Source: Prostheceraeus crozeri (lineage: Eukaryota; Platyhelminthes; Polycladida; Euryleptidae). Taken from it: a DNA stretch of 64,000 nt. Each line of letters starts with the position of its first letter. Within the stretch, counting starts at the first letter, position 1. The notes beneath the pieces were generated by a model. The model saw nothing but the letters and a program-made list of their open reading frames with translations, was not told the DNA's origin and made no database searches. A program made the translations under genes and the position numbers. Where the stretch lies: assembly GCA_907163375.1 (NCBI GenBank), contig CAJQUW010002197.1:472501-536500 (forward strand), in the 5' to 3' direction. Positions 11,459-22,889 of the stretch are shown here, in pieces.

Positions 11459-12645
11459 CTTCGCAACTCAGATGCTTTCAAAAGATAAGTTTATTTACAA
11501 ACTATATGGGTAGTCATGACAAAGAGATGAGCAATAATCAGAACTACATACATACATGCACATTAAACAATCATTAAAGTTTATTTCGTGGAGAACAAGC
11601 ATGCATTGAAAGCGACAAACGTGGAAAAAGATAATTCATTTTAGCTGATGGATATTGATTTTTTAACTGCAGGAGGCAGCATGACAGGCCTAGTGATTTT
11701 ACATAATATCACTTATAACTACATGTAATTGCTTTATGAATGAGAAGAGTTTGATTTTGAAACCTTGTTGACAAAAACTACTTTGTAAAAAGCCACTTGC
11801 ACAAGAAAAACCCATAAATTCAGGAATTCTTTTAGGGTTTCATTTGAAGAAAATAAATTGCATAAAAGATTTGAAAACCTCGTATTTTTGCAGAAACATT
11901 GCACTTCTGTCTTTGGCATGGTTGAAAATTGTTGTAAGTTTACTGCCTGAAAAGCGAATCTTTTCCGAAACAAAGATTAAATGGTTTCATTCTCTGCACT
12001 TAACCGTCAGATTCAGGAACGACAAATAAATGACAGATCATGTGATGATGTACGATTAGATTTCAATGTGTGCCGATCAAACTTTATTTGTTGTCGTAAT
12101 GGCCCTGGATGACGTCGCATGAATTTTCAATTTCCGTTCTTCACCGAGTTTCTGTTGAATGAAAACTTATACTGCTCCGCTTTTTCATAACAACTTTAAT
12201 CAACTGGTTTAATATTGCTTCATGTCATAGTTAGGGATATTACAGATTTAAATGATGATTTCAAGGCAGTCATGGACAAAGTGATGACTCTTGTGTCAGT
12301 TTTAACCTTTGATTTCCTGACTCAATTAGAGCCATGAGTGATTGAAAGGAAATGAATAATATTCTAACTGATTTCAGTCACTGCACATGTTTTAAATGGA
12401 CAGGAATTCAACATATGTTTTTCCTCTAACCGAATGGACAGCAAAAATAATCGAAATGAATTTTGTCAATTCACAAATAATTTTTATAGGTGAGTTTAAA
12501 CTGCGTGTTCATATCTGATGTTGTTATTCAAACATTCGGATTTTTGTATTAAAACTGGTATGGATTCTGTTTGGGCATGAAGTTTCCGTCTCTCTCATCA
12601 TTCACTCATAATAATGAAGGTTCTTATAATTACATTGCCTTGAAG
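11459..12645. other. Intergenic stretch, no gene seen
   Basis: Only short frames on both strands; nothing recognised. Confidence 0.4.
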
Positions 12646-12649
12646 AGCT

Positions 12650-12878
12650 AATAAATTAGCGTTGTTTGTACTCGGAAGCACAATAAGCACAGAGCCCCTC
12701 TTCCATGTGGCCGAGTGTTTATTTAAACCATTCTCATATATTTTTTTTGCAGCGTACCAATTCTGAATGTACCTACACGTATTTTAAATGTCTGTTGGTT
12801 TGACCCGACCAAGACTTGAACCACGGTCTCCCGGACGCAGAGCGAGGACTGTACCACAAGGCCACAACGCCGGTGATA
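12650..12878 (-). repeat. tRNA-derived SINE with GGTCGGGTCAAACC junction
   Basis: On the minus strand the head runs CCGGCGTTGTGGCCTTGTGG through a B box, GTGGTTCAAGTCTTGG, and straight into TCGGGTCAAACCAACAGAC then TTTAAAAT. A SINE family with this tRNA-to-body junction occurs in several invertebrate groups (recalled, not searched). The tail toward lower coordinates passes an A-rich run (12735-12752) and ends near 12650; that end is approximate. It is not a functional tRNA. Confidence 0.7.
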
Positions 12879-12879
12879 A

Positions 12880-13930
12880 AAATTAAACGTGATGATGCTG
12901 ATTTACACTGCTTTATGACACTGCTCCCATGGAAAGCCTACCTTAGGGCTATTTTCTTATTCTGAACTAGAGCGATTTTAAGCAAAAATAATCAGAAATT
13001 TCGAAAATCTTTTATTGCAGAAATGAAGTCTATTGTGTACTGACTTTCTTCCAGCCAGACAGAGGTGAGATCTCTCCGGAAATTTTTCCTAAACTTTATT
13101 GGTTCTTGAGATTCGTTAAAAAATACAATAAAATGATAGGGTAGGGGTATTCGTAAAGCCAGGCATGTAAGTTTTGTTAGCAGTTAGTGCGGATGAATAA
13201 TGTGAATGAAGCTGCTTTCCTACATTTTCTCGTTCAATGCTGTGGATAAATGACGAGAAACACGTCACACATGTAAATGTGCAACTATTCGTCATGAGGA
13301 ACACTAGTCGACAACATTAGTGTCGGTATGTGTATTCCCGTGCATGCAGGTTTTAATGTACAATGTGCATATTAATAGTGGGGTTTTCTAAATAACTTTT
13401 ATGTAAGTCTGCAGATTGAAAATAATCAACTTGTAGCGATATTTCCAACGATTTTTTTCATGGCTTTCATTCGTAGCAGTCTAAATAACGAATATCGAAT
13501 TTTTCAGATTAGAAATAAAGGTGCAATCATCTATGAATGAATTGTACCCAAACTTTAATGGCATTTTTGATAGAACACAATTGTATGCTATGCCTTGACT
13601 GCACATGAGAGTTCACATGTCTTTCTTGAAGGTTATCACATGGAAGGTGGTTATTTTCCCTACTATACTAACAAAACAATATCATAATTTTCCGGAATTT
13701 TCGTCAGGGTGTGATCTCACCCCGTTGTAATTGATTCGTAGTGTAAACTTTAATCAGTTTTCCTTAAAAACTTATGTTTCAAAAAATGTGAAGATACTCA
13801 ATTATGAACAGTCGTAACTTCTTTTTCTGGTATAGTAATTGACATGCTGTCTCTTTTTAAAAGAAATATTTTAATTTTCCAAAAATATATTTCCTTCACT
13901 TTTTATGAATGTAGGTGTTCTATGGGACTC
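12880..13930. other. Intergenic stretch, no gene seen
   Basis: Short frames only; no repeats or RNA motifs recognised. Confidence 0.4.
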
Positions 13931-13931
13931 G

Positions 13932-14022
13932 CTAGACTCGCTAGACCCATGAATCGAACCGAAGTCCACGGTGGAGAGGTGCTCGCACCTTATTAACTGG
14001 GTCACGCTGACGGCACAAATGA
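13932..14022 (-). repeat. tRNA-derived SINE head, copy 1 of a two-copy family
   Basis: The minus strand reads from GCCGTCAGCGTGACCCAGT to a B box in CTTCGGTTCGATTCATGGG. The same head occurs at 51480-51560, where GAAGGTGCGAGC and GGACTTCGGTTCGATTA are shared. Only the head and a short body are evident here. Confidence 0.7.
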
Positions 14023-14127
14023 ATGCGAGTGAAGACACGTCATCCCCAAGTGATATCGACAGCTTATTGTCCATTAATTGTTGACAGAATACTACCATCA
14101 CTCATTTTGTAGCGAGACAGCACATCA

Positions 14128-14415
14128 TCATGTCCGCGGGTTTCGAACCCTGTGTCTCATGGTCTTACAAACCTATGTCCACGGGTTTCGAACCCTGTGT
14201 CTCGTGGTCTTCCAAACCTGTGTCCGCGGGTTTCGAACCCTGTGTCTCATGATGTTCCAATACTGTGTCTCGCGGGTCTCCAACCCTGTGTCTCATGGTC
14301 TTCCAATCCTATGTCTTATAGTCTTCCAATCCTGTGTTCGCGGGTTTCGAACCCTGTGTCTCATAGTCTTCCAATCCTCTGTCCGCGGGTTTCGAACCCT
14401 GTGTCGCACGGGTTG
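14128..14415. repeat. 45-bp minisatellite of B-box-like palindromes
   Basis: The array alternates two related half-units of about 22 bp. The palindrome GGGTTTCGAACCC occurs exactly five times (14138, 14183, 14228, 14342, 14387), with one further degraded copy near 14270. On the minus strand each unit reads CAGGGTTCGAAACCCG, which is a complete tRNA T arm and a strong match to the Pol III B box. Spacing is 45 bp between neighbours and 114 bp across the block made mostly of the other half-unit. No A box accompanies the array. Plus-strand frames through the array (112 and 136 codons) follow the repeat and are not genes. Confidence 0.88.
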
Positions 14416-14419
14416 AACC

Positions 14420-15297
14420 ATATGTCGTGGTGGTTGCGTCTGTTGAGACCTGATAAGCTTATCAACAACCGTTTTGTGAATGCAGTATGTAAGTCTGATC
14501 GGAATGAAACTGAAATCAATTTAGATCAAGCGTTCCATTTGTCATGCGGTAAAGTTGTCTAGTGGAGCGTTTTTCTTTTGCTTTCTCAGAAAACAGAAAT
14601 GAGGGGTAGTTTACATGTACTACATGCTGGAAAATTGTCTCTGCGATTGTCATTCCGACTGAGGGAGAATGAAGTAAGCACCAGATGTACTTCTTTAGGA
14701 AATATCAAGCCGCAGTGAGCTCCACATAGAAAGTCACGAGTTTTAATGATTACTTGGGAGATAACGCTGTTGTGCATGCTTCTTGTCAATATTTGCTTTT
14801 ATCTCGTGATTTTCAGAGAGGAATTCCCCAATTTTATAAACACCGCTATCATCATTGGCCCAAAAGTTGTTCAGTGTTGTAGAAAACGTGCTATGCTTAC
14901 TACATGAGACTACAAAGTTGTTGGAGAGAGAGGAGGCAATTATAGCTTCTTGCACGTCTAACCTAATAAATTCATGATTTTTGATATCTTAACTGTCCAT
15001 CTCAATCAAATGGCGAATTGTCGGATGCTTCTAGTCACCTCTTTCATCTAAAGCAGGTATGCACATTTTGTGTCTTACGCGCTCTCCGCGCGCTTCCATT
15101 CCGCAAAATAGCATCGGAAAGGGGTCTTGAGAGAATAGGAATTACTTTTATTAGAATATTCTACTGTATTATTGATTAGATATCAGAGAGAACAACATTT
15201 AGTCTTGTAACTTGAAAGAAACGTTTCTCATTGAAAATCGGCTACCACCGTAAGAAATGGCCGTTGACCTGTCTTGATTATCACTAGTAGGGTCCTG
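14420..15297. other. Intergenic stretch, no gene seen
   Basis: Short frames on both strands; nothing recognised. Confidence 0.4.
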
Positions 15298-15415
15298 AGT
15301 GACCCTTGGAGATTTATGAGGTTCTCTGAGAACATAAAGAGATCCTTGGAGAGTTATAGGGCTCTTTGAGAACATAAAGTGACCCATCGAACATTATAGG
15401 ACTCTCTAAGAACAT
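15298..15415. repeat. 40-bp minisatellite, three units
   Basis: Three units of about 40 bp, each beginning GTGACCC or GAGATCC and ending with CTCTNTGAGAACATAAA-like sequence. The units differ by 20-30%. A minus-strand frame of 62 codons follows the repeat and is not a gene. Confidence 0.8.
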
Positions 15416-16856
15416 GATTGTGCTCCAAAAGCGTTATTTAAGAAGGATTTTTCTTTTAGTGAATAATTTTGATAAGCAGTACAACGGATGAGCTTTAGAT
15501 AAGTGAAAAATAAAGCCAGGCTGATGAATTGCAAAGGCCTGATTTTAATGTCAAAAATCTTATTGAAGAGTTTCTTACACATTATCACAGATAATACTGC
15601 ATCATCAAATATGATGGAAGGAAGAAAGATAATTGTATAAAAAAGATAGTAGTATAAAATTCAAACATTGCACAAAATTGTCATTGTAGTGTTATCAAAG
15701 ACTGATATTGACAGAGCTCTTCCTTGCTGCTTAATGTTGGTTTGATTCTTTTCATGCGCACTAAAGCAGTCATCCATCTACAAGCATTTGAGCACGTCAG
15801 CCACCATCCGCAGCAGATAAGATCTCAGTGACTATTTTAAGCAGTGACATCGATCCGTTGAACCTACAATTAAGAGAAGCAGTGCATATGAAAGAAAAGC
15901 TCTGTCAATGCCAGTCCTTGATTACAATTAAATGATAATTTTGTACCATGTTTGAGGTCTTTTGTACAATTATCTTCCTTTTTTCCATCATTACTCGATG
16001 ATGCAACATTGCCAGCTAGAACTTGCAAGAAACTTTTCAATAAGACCTTTGAACATTTGATTTCCTGTTAAGTTTGTTCGTTTTAATATGATGAAATTAT
16101 ATATTTCAACATATGTTCCTGAAGCAAGATCTACAAACGAGTGTTGCCAATCTGAATGTAGGTCGACTGCGTAATCATACTTTTGAGAAGGTGTAGTAAG
16201 CCGAACAATATATCGACGCTTTCCGATGTTATCATAGTTTTGTATTGTAAATCACTATCCAGAAATGATCAGAGCGATCTATCCGTAGATGCCAGACTTC
16301 ATGAAAAAATAAGATCTCGTTTCAGTGATTCTCATTTGCTCTATTAAAGAGAAAGTAAAAAAAAGGAATTCATGTAGTTCTATCAATTTGCGCCCTCCTA
16401 CGACTGTAATGATTTTAAAACTTAAATCGGAAACGATTATATTATCCGATATATTTCCGATTATAAAGAACGGGAAACGTGTATTCTGCATGTGTCTTCC
16501 TGTAATTTGCTCCAATAATTTCTGTTCGAGCGTACGTAAGTATTTACCATTTTCTCTCAAACCGTTCTGAATGTGCTAATTTGAAACATAGGGCTCCCCG
16601 AATTCCGTCCAAGCTCGTTCACCGCCGGAATTCTTTGAAGTTCCGATTTCTTCACTTCTTTTATAATCGCCATCCACCAAATGGCTTTTCTGTCAATCAC
16701 GGCATGTGCAGTTCTGTCTCAAAGACAATCCTAATCCGCATCACATTATTATCTCTTCTGACCAACGTATTCAAATCAACACATTGAGATTCCAACAATT
16801 CTCGCGCTTTGTTGAAATGTATGACGTAGCTTCTTCTGAGACATTCAAGCACGCAC
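15416..16856. other. Intergenic stretch, no recognised gene
   Basis: Overlapping frames at 16279-16570 on both strands (93 and 81 codons) and at 16581-16903 give proteins I do not recognise. The frame ending at the hAT insertion (FKHAPYD) would have continued only a few codons past the site, so no disrupted gene is obvious. Confidence 0.4.
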
Positions 16857-16879
16857 CCTATGACCAGTGGTCGGGCTGC

Positions 16880-16945
16880 TGCGTAAATTTACGCACTGCG
16901 TAAATTGGCGTAAATGGCGTAAAAAATTTGAGTCCTGCGTAAATT
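16880..16945 (+). repeat. Subterminal GCGTAAAT repeats of the hAT element
   Basis: The word gcgtaaatt or gcgtaaat(g/a) occurs five to six times within 70 bp of the left end, once as its reverse complement. A matching pair lies at 20270-20300 near the right end. hAT transposases commonly bind such motifs. Confidence 0.75.
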
Positions 16946-17484
16946 TTTCATGTTCTTCTACGTGAATTTTTTAAGTACTACTGTCAATGTTTTATGTTCA
17001 GCTGAACATTTCTCAATAATCAAGATCAGGTTCACGTTTAGTGAAAATCTAAGTCTGTTTGTATTATACAAATATATTACGATATATTCCGGGTATACTC
17101 CACTTAATCTGTAGTTTCTTTCAGGTCGTAAACGTGAGTGATATTGAGACGAGTACGTTTAGATATTCTAGAATTAATCATTACTTCTAAGAAAGTATTT
17201 TGCGAAAGATCGGATTTTCTCTCTTATGTCCAGTCGTGCCAACTACCACTCAGTGATATCAACATATGTTCGAGTTATGTGCTTTAACAGTGACACACTA
17301 CATTTCATGTACAATGGTTTTTCTTACAATGCTGGTTCGTCAAGACTGATTGTTACAGTTATAGCACAAAGAATCTGATTATGACCTTTTTCTAGGTTTT
17401 GTTAATATGCTGTGCGATAGAAAAATCTCGTTATGATTTTGGTATCATAACTTTGATTCGGAATATAAACACAGCGCCAATCTT

Positions 17485-18765
17485 GTGAACGGGGAGCAGC
17501 ACAAATTCTTGCGCCTTATAAATACACGATGGTTGCAGTGTTTGGAGGTGAGCGAACGACTATTAGAACAACTGGAAGCATTGAAACATTTTTTTGTTGT
17601 AGATGTGTCGAAGTCAAACACGTCGTTTTCGAAGGATCGAATCCAACGAATTCAGGAGGCACTTTCAGATCCTCTTACTGAATGCATATTAGAATTCTTT
17701 GCCACCGCTTTAAAACCTCTGAGGGAATTTGAAAAGATTACAACCTGATGGTTGCCTCATACATGACTTACGGCAAACTATGTCAAATCGTCTCATCAAA
17801 TGGCTCTTGATGTATAAGAAAGAAGATCACATTGACACCAAAGAGCCATGGAAAAGTTCCAATACGGATGCTATTCTGCCGGATCGGAAAATCATTATTG
17901 GCGAAAGGATTTCTAAATTAGTAACTGATCTTAACGAACAGCAAAGAAGCTTTTATGAACAAGTACGAGCCTTTTACATCTCCTGTACACAGCAATTGGT
18001 GCACTACTTGCCGTTTACAAATAAGTTACTGCAAAATCTGAGGTTTCTTTACCCGAAAATCTTACCTACATTTACTATGAAACGTGGACGATTAACGTGG
18101 CAAAGAAGCTTTCAAATGTCTTTCAGGATGCTGATCTAACAGCATTAAGATGTGAATTGAAAAATATCAAGCTTCAGGTCGAGCTGTTACCCGATGAGAC
18201 TGTACTTGTTTTTAGCAGGTCATCAGCTAACTGAACGTTCCTATCTTGAAGCGATTGGTTCGACATTGTTTGATTATTCCTCACGGGAATCCAGATGTCG
18301 AAAGACTCTTCAGCATGCTGTCGGATACAGTGACGAAAAGACGAACCCGTCTGGATCAACAATGAGTGCGAGCACTCACGTTTACGAAATCATATTTGAA
18401 TTCGAGGAATAAGGCATGTTTTGAAGTGCCACTTCCTGACGAATTACAACGAACGTCACAAAATGCAAAGAGTGCGTACAAAGAGAGGAAAAATCAAGAA
18501 AAAATAAAATAGCTGAGGCGAAGAGAGAACTGACCAGAAAGGAAATAGAAGACGAGCCAGAGAAGGAGCGACAGCGAAGTGCAAAATTGAAGAAATTGGA
18601 GTTTGATTTGGCGAGTGTCGATGAAAAACTGCAAGGAAAAGGAAGGCTGAAGAAATGGAGCAGGAAGCTCGTAACTTTATAGAAACTGCGGCGATTGGGG
18701 AAGAGGAACAATCTGGAAGATGAAAATAATCGAAAAACAAACGAAGTTAGAGAGAAAAATAGTGT
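17485..18765 (+). pseudogene. hAT transposase, frameshifted
   Basis: Three frames carry protein pieces. At 17485-17748 the stretch LINTRWLQCLEVSERLLEQL is typical of the mid-region of hAT transposases. At 17729-18139 a second frame continues the RNase-H-like domain. At 18273 a third frame gives IIPHGNPDVERLFSMLSD followed by TVTKRRTRLDQQ, the C-terminal hAT dimerisation motif (NPDVERLFS), and then TGA. After that stop, about 18440-18765 still encodes a charged region (KSAYKERKNQEKIK and similar) likely to form coiled coil. At least two frameshifts and two or more stops are present, and no N-terminal BED finger is recognised. Inactive as it stands. Confidence 0.88.
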
Positions 18766-20332
18766 ATAAAATAACAATGAAAAAGAATCTACATCCTTTT
18801 TGATTCCTTAAGTACATTTAATAACCTAACACTTGAGATATGAGATATGCTTAATCAGGAATTTAAGCAGCTTTAAATTTCGAATAGTTCCCATGTTTGA
18901 TTTTTAGGATTCTACAAGTATACTTGTGTGTGTAGGAGTCAGTTGCATATTCAATTGGCAAGAATGTCAAGATTTTCGATCAAGTGTAAATGACTCGATC
19001 ATAATATATTTGTTTACAATAGAGACGAAAATTTGTAAAGCGGCATCTTCGCATAAATTTGAACAGTATTGAAGTTAAGATCATCCTGAGTTTTGGATGA
19101 AATTTTTGATGAGAATCCTTGTTAATCAATCAGAGTTTGATTTGTCAGAGAACCTCAGATATTTTCAACCATGCAATCTTCCTTTACTCATGCGTGCCAA
19201 ACTTACTATCAAGCTAAGCTTTATGGTTGATAAGGATGGCAGTAGCGCTATTCATCAAGAAATTCTTTTAAAGAGAGATTACATATCCTCATTTTAATTT
19301 TACATTTCTTCATTTTTCACTGATGATGATCACTATTGATGCTAGAATCATATTATTATAATATGTCATTTTTTCTTAAGTTTTGATGATTTAATCAAAT
19401 GGCAAGACGTAATATCAGATATTCGCTGCATTTGATCATGTAAAAATGGAATGTTCGCGTACACGCGAGAATGATGATTATCTACATCATTGTCAAAAAG
19501 TAGAATAATCCATGATACGTATACTTCCCGCGATGCAGACTTTTACACTCCAAAGTTTCACTGCACATCTCAGTTTTGATTGTATTTGTTCGTCATATTT
19601 TTAAGATACCTTCATTCTGTGTCTCAGCGAATCATCTGAAATAGCTCTGAACATCAGCTAAAATTCTTCTTATTGTTACTATGTAGAATTGCCCAGTTTC
19701 AATTTCGAAAAACCACACAAAATGTTGCTAGATACTCTTTCTCGTGTAGTGCAACGCCTTTTATAACATCCGTTTTTGTTAATTTATGTCTTTGATAGTT
19801 TTTATCGCAGTACTATAAGTCTGTATCATGTACTATAATGTATAATGTAACTATATGTACTATAATCATGTATAAGTCTGAATAGCGTCATATATAGTCA
19901 TAGAGTCCTGTATTTTTCAACAACTACACTGTATTATATCACAATGAAAATTTGTATTTTTCATTCCTTTCTCATGCATAATACTAAGATATTTTAAAAT
20001 GATTTACACTTTTTTAAAATAAAATGAAATTACAGTAGGGCCTACTCCTTCATTTTAGATATAGTGACTTTAAGTTGACCTACAATGAATTTTCTTTTCA
20101 CGTAAGGGTATCAAGAATTCAAAAACCTTTAACTGAAGATAAGCCAGTACATTTTGAACCACGTGAAAATGTTAGTTATGTAGTTTGGTGTATTACGGGA
20201 AATATTACTGGCTGATCGCGTACAGCTCTTTTGAAAGTGCTGCCATTAATCAAATTTTAACCACGAACTGCGTAAATTTTACCCTCCTGCATAAATTTCT
20301 TCCTCTGAGCTGGCCCGACCACTGCCTATGAC

Positions 20333-20812
20333 GAAAGAACATATTTCTGCATTCATGCATGAGGCAGTAGGGCATCAAATCAGCATAGCTGAAAAAGTGA
20401 TTTTCAAGATTAAAATGATGGAATAGGGTAATTTTGAAGGATATCTATGCCCAATGAATCCCTGCGTTAAAAGCGCGAATATGGAATTGGCATTTAAGAT
20501 TCTTGCCAATTTCGTGTTAGCGCCCGTGCGACCTCTTATCGCGAAGAGCGTGACCGTTTTTGCGTAAACCGATTACAAGGTTGGAACAGTTCATGAAATG
20601 TCAAATCACATCATTGAAAAGCAATTACCACATTGACAAGAACAAAGGGATATAAGAAGAACATCATCAGCTTGTAGTCACTAGCAGCATAAAATACACC
20701 ATGAAATATGTTGAATATCAATAAAAAAAGATCTCGAAACAATATGACGGTTGTAGGATGAGGAAATAAAATTGCAGGCGACAGTATGAGCATTATTCTG
20801 ATTACAATAATA
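20333..20812. other. Intergenic stretch, no gene seen
   Basis: Short frames only; nothing recognised. Confidence 0.35.
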
Positions 20813-20814
20813 CG

Positions 20815-21111
20815 TCTCCCATTTCAAAATTCGCCTTATTTACTAAAGTCGGTGAGAAATCAGTCTCGGCTTTTATCGATTTTGGATTGAAAGTGTGAGC
20901 TGAAGTGGCTTATAGCTGGAATCAGAATCATGAAGGAACAGCCCACATGCTTTGTGTCGATTTAGTCAAGGCCTTCGACCAGCTGCCTCATTCCAGCATC
21001 ATGAAAAAATCTCATCATGACAGACTTCCTTTAGAGGCTGTAAAGTGGATGCGCAGCTTCCTGAAGGGTAGACAGGCATGTGAGTATTCTGGTACTAACT
21101 TGTCACGGTGA
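20815..21111 (+). pseudogene. LINE (non-LTR) reverse transcriptase fragment
   Basis: One frame reads SPISKFALFTKVGEKSVSAF, then an in-frame TGA, then HMLCVDLVKAFDQLPHSSIM and EAVKWMRSFLKGRQACEYSG. These match the fingers and palm of non-LTR reverse transcriptases: the PIS...KVxEK block, the catalytic motif A (D-x-x-KAFD-x-x-PH), and the W-x-x-FLxGR block. The distance between the first and second blocks is shorter than usual, so an internal deletion is likely. The YADD motif was not found downstream. Family (CR1/Jockey-like) cannot be fixed from this piece. Confidence 0.8.
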
Positions 21112-21915
21112 GGAAAATCACGGTGAGTTCTTCTGTGTGGAAAATGCCGATTTCTCTCTGATCTGTGCAAACTCTGAAATCATCACGAATGCCGACGGTA
21201 AAACAGTACTTCAGTATGTGAGCAATCCAGTCGACATTACCTGAATTTCGAATGACAAAATTCGTTTGATCGTGTTGATTGAAGGTGCACTTACATGTAC
21301 CTTCATGTCAGCCAATAAAGTCGGTGTAACTACCATGAATCTTCATACAGTGTCATTTCTCATTCTCGGAAAAAATCACAGCAGTGTACTCTGTGTCCTG
21401 ATCGGTAACTAGGCCTGGGTTTTTGGAAACGACACCGGGTTTAGCCGCCGATTTTTGAGATAATTTTCTCTGGCGACTTCGTGATCTTGAGATTTTTTAA
21501 ATGTTGCATTGTTCGGCTTGCAATCATGTCTATCATGGCGAATACTTATTTGATTAGACACTGATGGTTTGGATATGAGCTTCCCTGACCCATGCACATA
21601 ATCTTCAATCAATAAATGATTCAACAAATGGATTCCAAGACCAACACATTCTGCAAAGAATAAGTCACGAAAATCTAGTTCTGAGAGATATGACATAAAG
21701 TTTTGCTTTTTATTGATAGCATGGAAATTTTCCTTTTCTCGTGTGAGTCATGATTACGGTCCGAAATGCAAGCACGTGTTTGGAAATTTTAGCAAGAACT
21801 AGAAAACATCTCAAATGAATCAATGTTGGAGACCATAAATTAGACCCACGACGATTCGACAAATCCAATCCGATTCATCCATTCTGCATCTCTTCGCTTA
21901 GGCTCAACTAATGAA
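21112..21915. other. Stretch with protein-like but unrecognised frames
   Basis: A plus-strand frame from about 21114 to 21243 reads ENADFSLICANSEIITNADG and then VLQYVSNPVDIT before a stop, and continues past it. It may belong to the LINE fragment or another dead element; I do not recognise it. Confidence 0.3.
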
Positions 21916-21919
21916 CAAT

Positions 21920-22058
21920 AGCAACTGCTTCCAGGTGACCTCGGAAAATCGATGTAGCATTTCAATGCTCCGGCTTCCAGGAGGTCGAAAAGCCGACCTC
22001 CTGCCGGAGACATTGAAATGTAAAATCGATTCTCCGAGGTCGCCTGGAAGCAGTTGCT
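21920..22058. repeat. 139-bp imperfect palindrome (hairpin MITE)
   Basis: Both arms begin AGCAACTGCTTCCAGG when read inward, then GACCTCGGA(A/G)AATCGAT, CATTTCAATG, TCCGGC and AGGAGGTCG. The arms are about 65 bp, differing by under ten changes including a 4-bp gap, with a loop of only a few bases. Such a sequence would fold into a long hairpin as RNA. No target duplication is evident. Confidence 0.85.
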
Positions 22059-22182
22059 TTTGTTACAAAACAAACGAGGAAGATAATGTCATAATGCAAT
22101 CAACTTATAAATGTTTAATGTTAATATTTCTATTGTCGATCTCCCCTAGCGACTAGAATACCTATTTGTGAGAGATTGCAAA

Positions 22183-22881
22183 TAGAGGTGCACCGTACCG
22201 CTATTTGGAAGGTTCGACCGAACCAGTGCATTTACCGAACCTCAAAAAAGGTTCGGCCGAACCTGGCCGAACCTATTGATATTTTCCTCTGAGTATTTCG
22301 AAATACTGGATGAACCATCTATTCTTGAAATTCCATGGGCAAATATACTTATTATCTTACGAATTGCTAAGTCCTAATTACCTTCTCATGCTTCAAACTT
22401 TCGAACGATTGGATTACAATATTCAACAACGCAAAGCCGATGGCGAAGTCCCGCCTGCTTCCATCTCGGGGCGAGATGTTGTTGTTTTTACATCAGAACA
22501 CACGATGAACCTCGTTCGTGACCGTTATTCGCTTTACTAATTCAATTTGTGTTTCCAATACATACCCGGTACTAATGCAGTTTCAACGTTCCTTTTCTTG
22601 CCTGTAGGCCTCACTCTATCACTCAACGCTTAAGTCGTTTGTAAATTATTGAATACAAAACTACAAACCGAAATTCCAAACAAAATACCGAACCTAATGC
22701 TCTCCGAGAATCAGAAAAATTAACTCAAGCCTATAAGTGATGGAATGTAATAAATCGAGATTGTAAATTCTTTGGTAGAATAAAACTGAAGAAAAATATT
22801 CAGGACAGAGAATTTTCAGTTAATGCACCTCGGACCAGGTTCGAACATGTTCAGCCGAACCGAACGTTCGGTGCTACCCTA
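22183..22881. mobile_element. Non-autonomous hAT element with GGTTCGGCCGAACC subterminal words
   Basis: The left end reads TAGAGGTGCACCG and the reverse complement of the right end reads TAGGGTAGCACCGAACG. The flanks attgcaaa (22175-22182) and attgtaat (22882-22889) match in 6 of 8 bases, a worn 8-bp duplication. Both ends are rich in GGTTCGGCCGAACC-type palindromic words. The interior 76-codon frame at 22310 is not recognisable as transposase. Confidence 0.82.
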
Positions 22882-22889
22882 ATTGTAAT

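Larger units (their letters stand above)
16865..20324 (+). mobile_element. hAT transposon, 3.46 kb, with perfect 8-bp target duplication
   Basis: The element starts CAGTGGTCGGGC and ends GCCCGACCACTG, a perfect 12-bp inverted repeat. The 8-bp duplication cctatgac flanks it exactly (16857-16864 and 20325-20332), the hallmark of the hAT superfamily. The subterminal region repeats the word GCGTAAAT, several times on the left (16880-16945) and once or twice on the right (20270-20300), as expected for transposase binding sites. The interior holds a broken hAT transposase at about 17485-18765. The remaining 1.5 kb on the 3' side is AT-rich and non-coding. Confidence 0.96.

Noticed and set aside
14078-14562. 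Overlapping plus-strand frames of 112 and 136 codons
   Set aside because: They translate the 45-bp array in two frames; the repeating VSNPVSHGL-type peptide reflects DNA repetition only.
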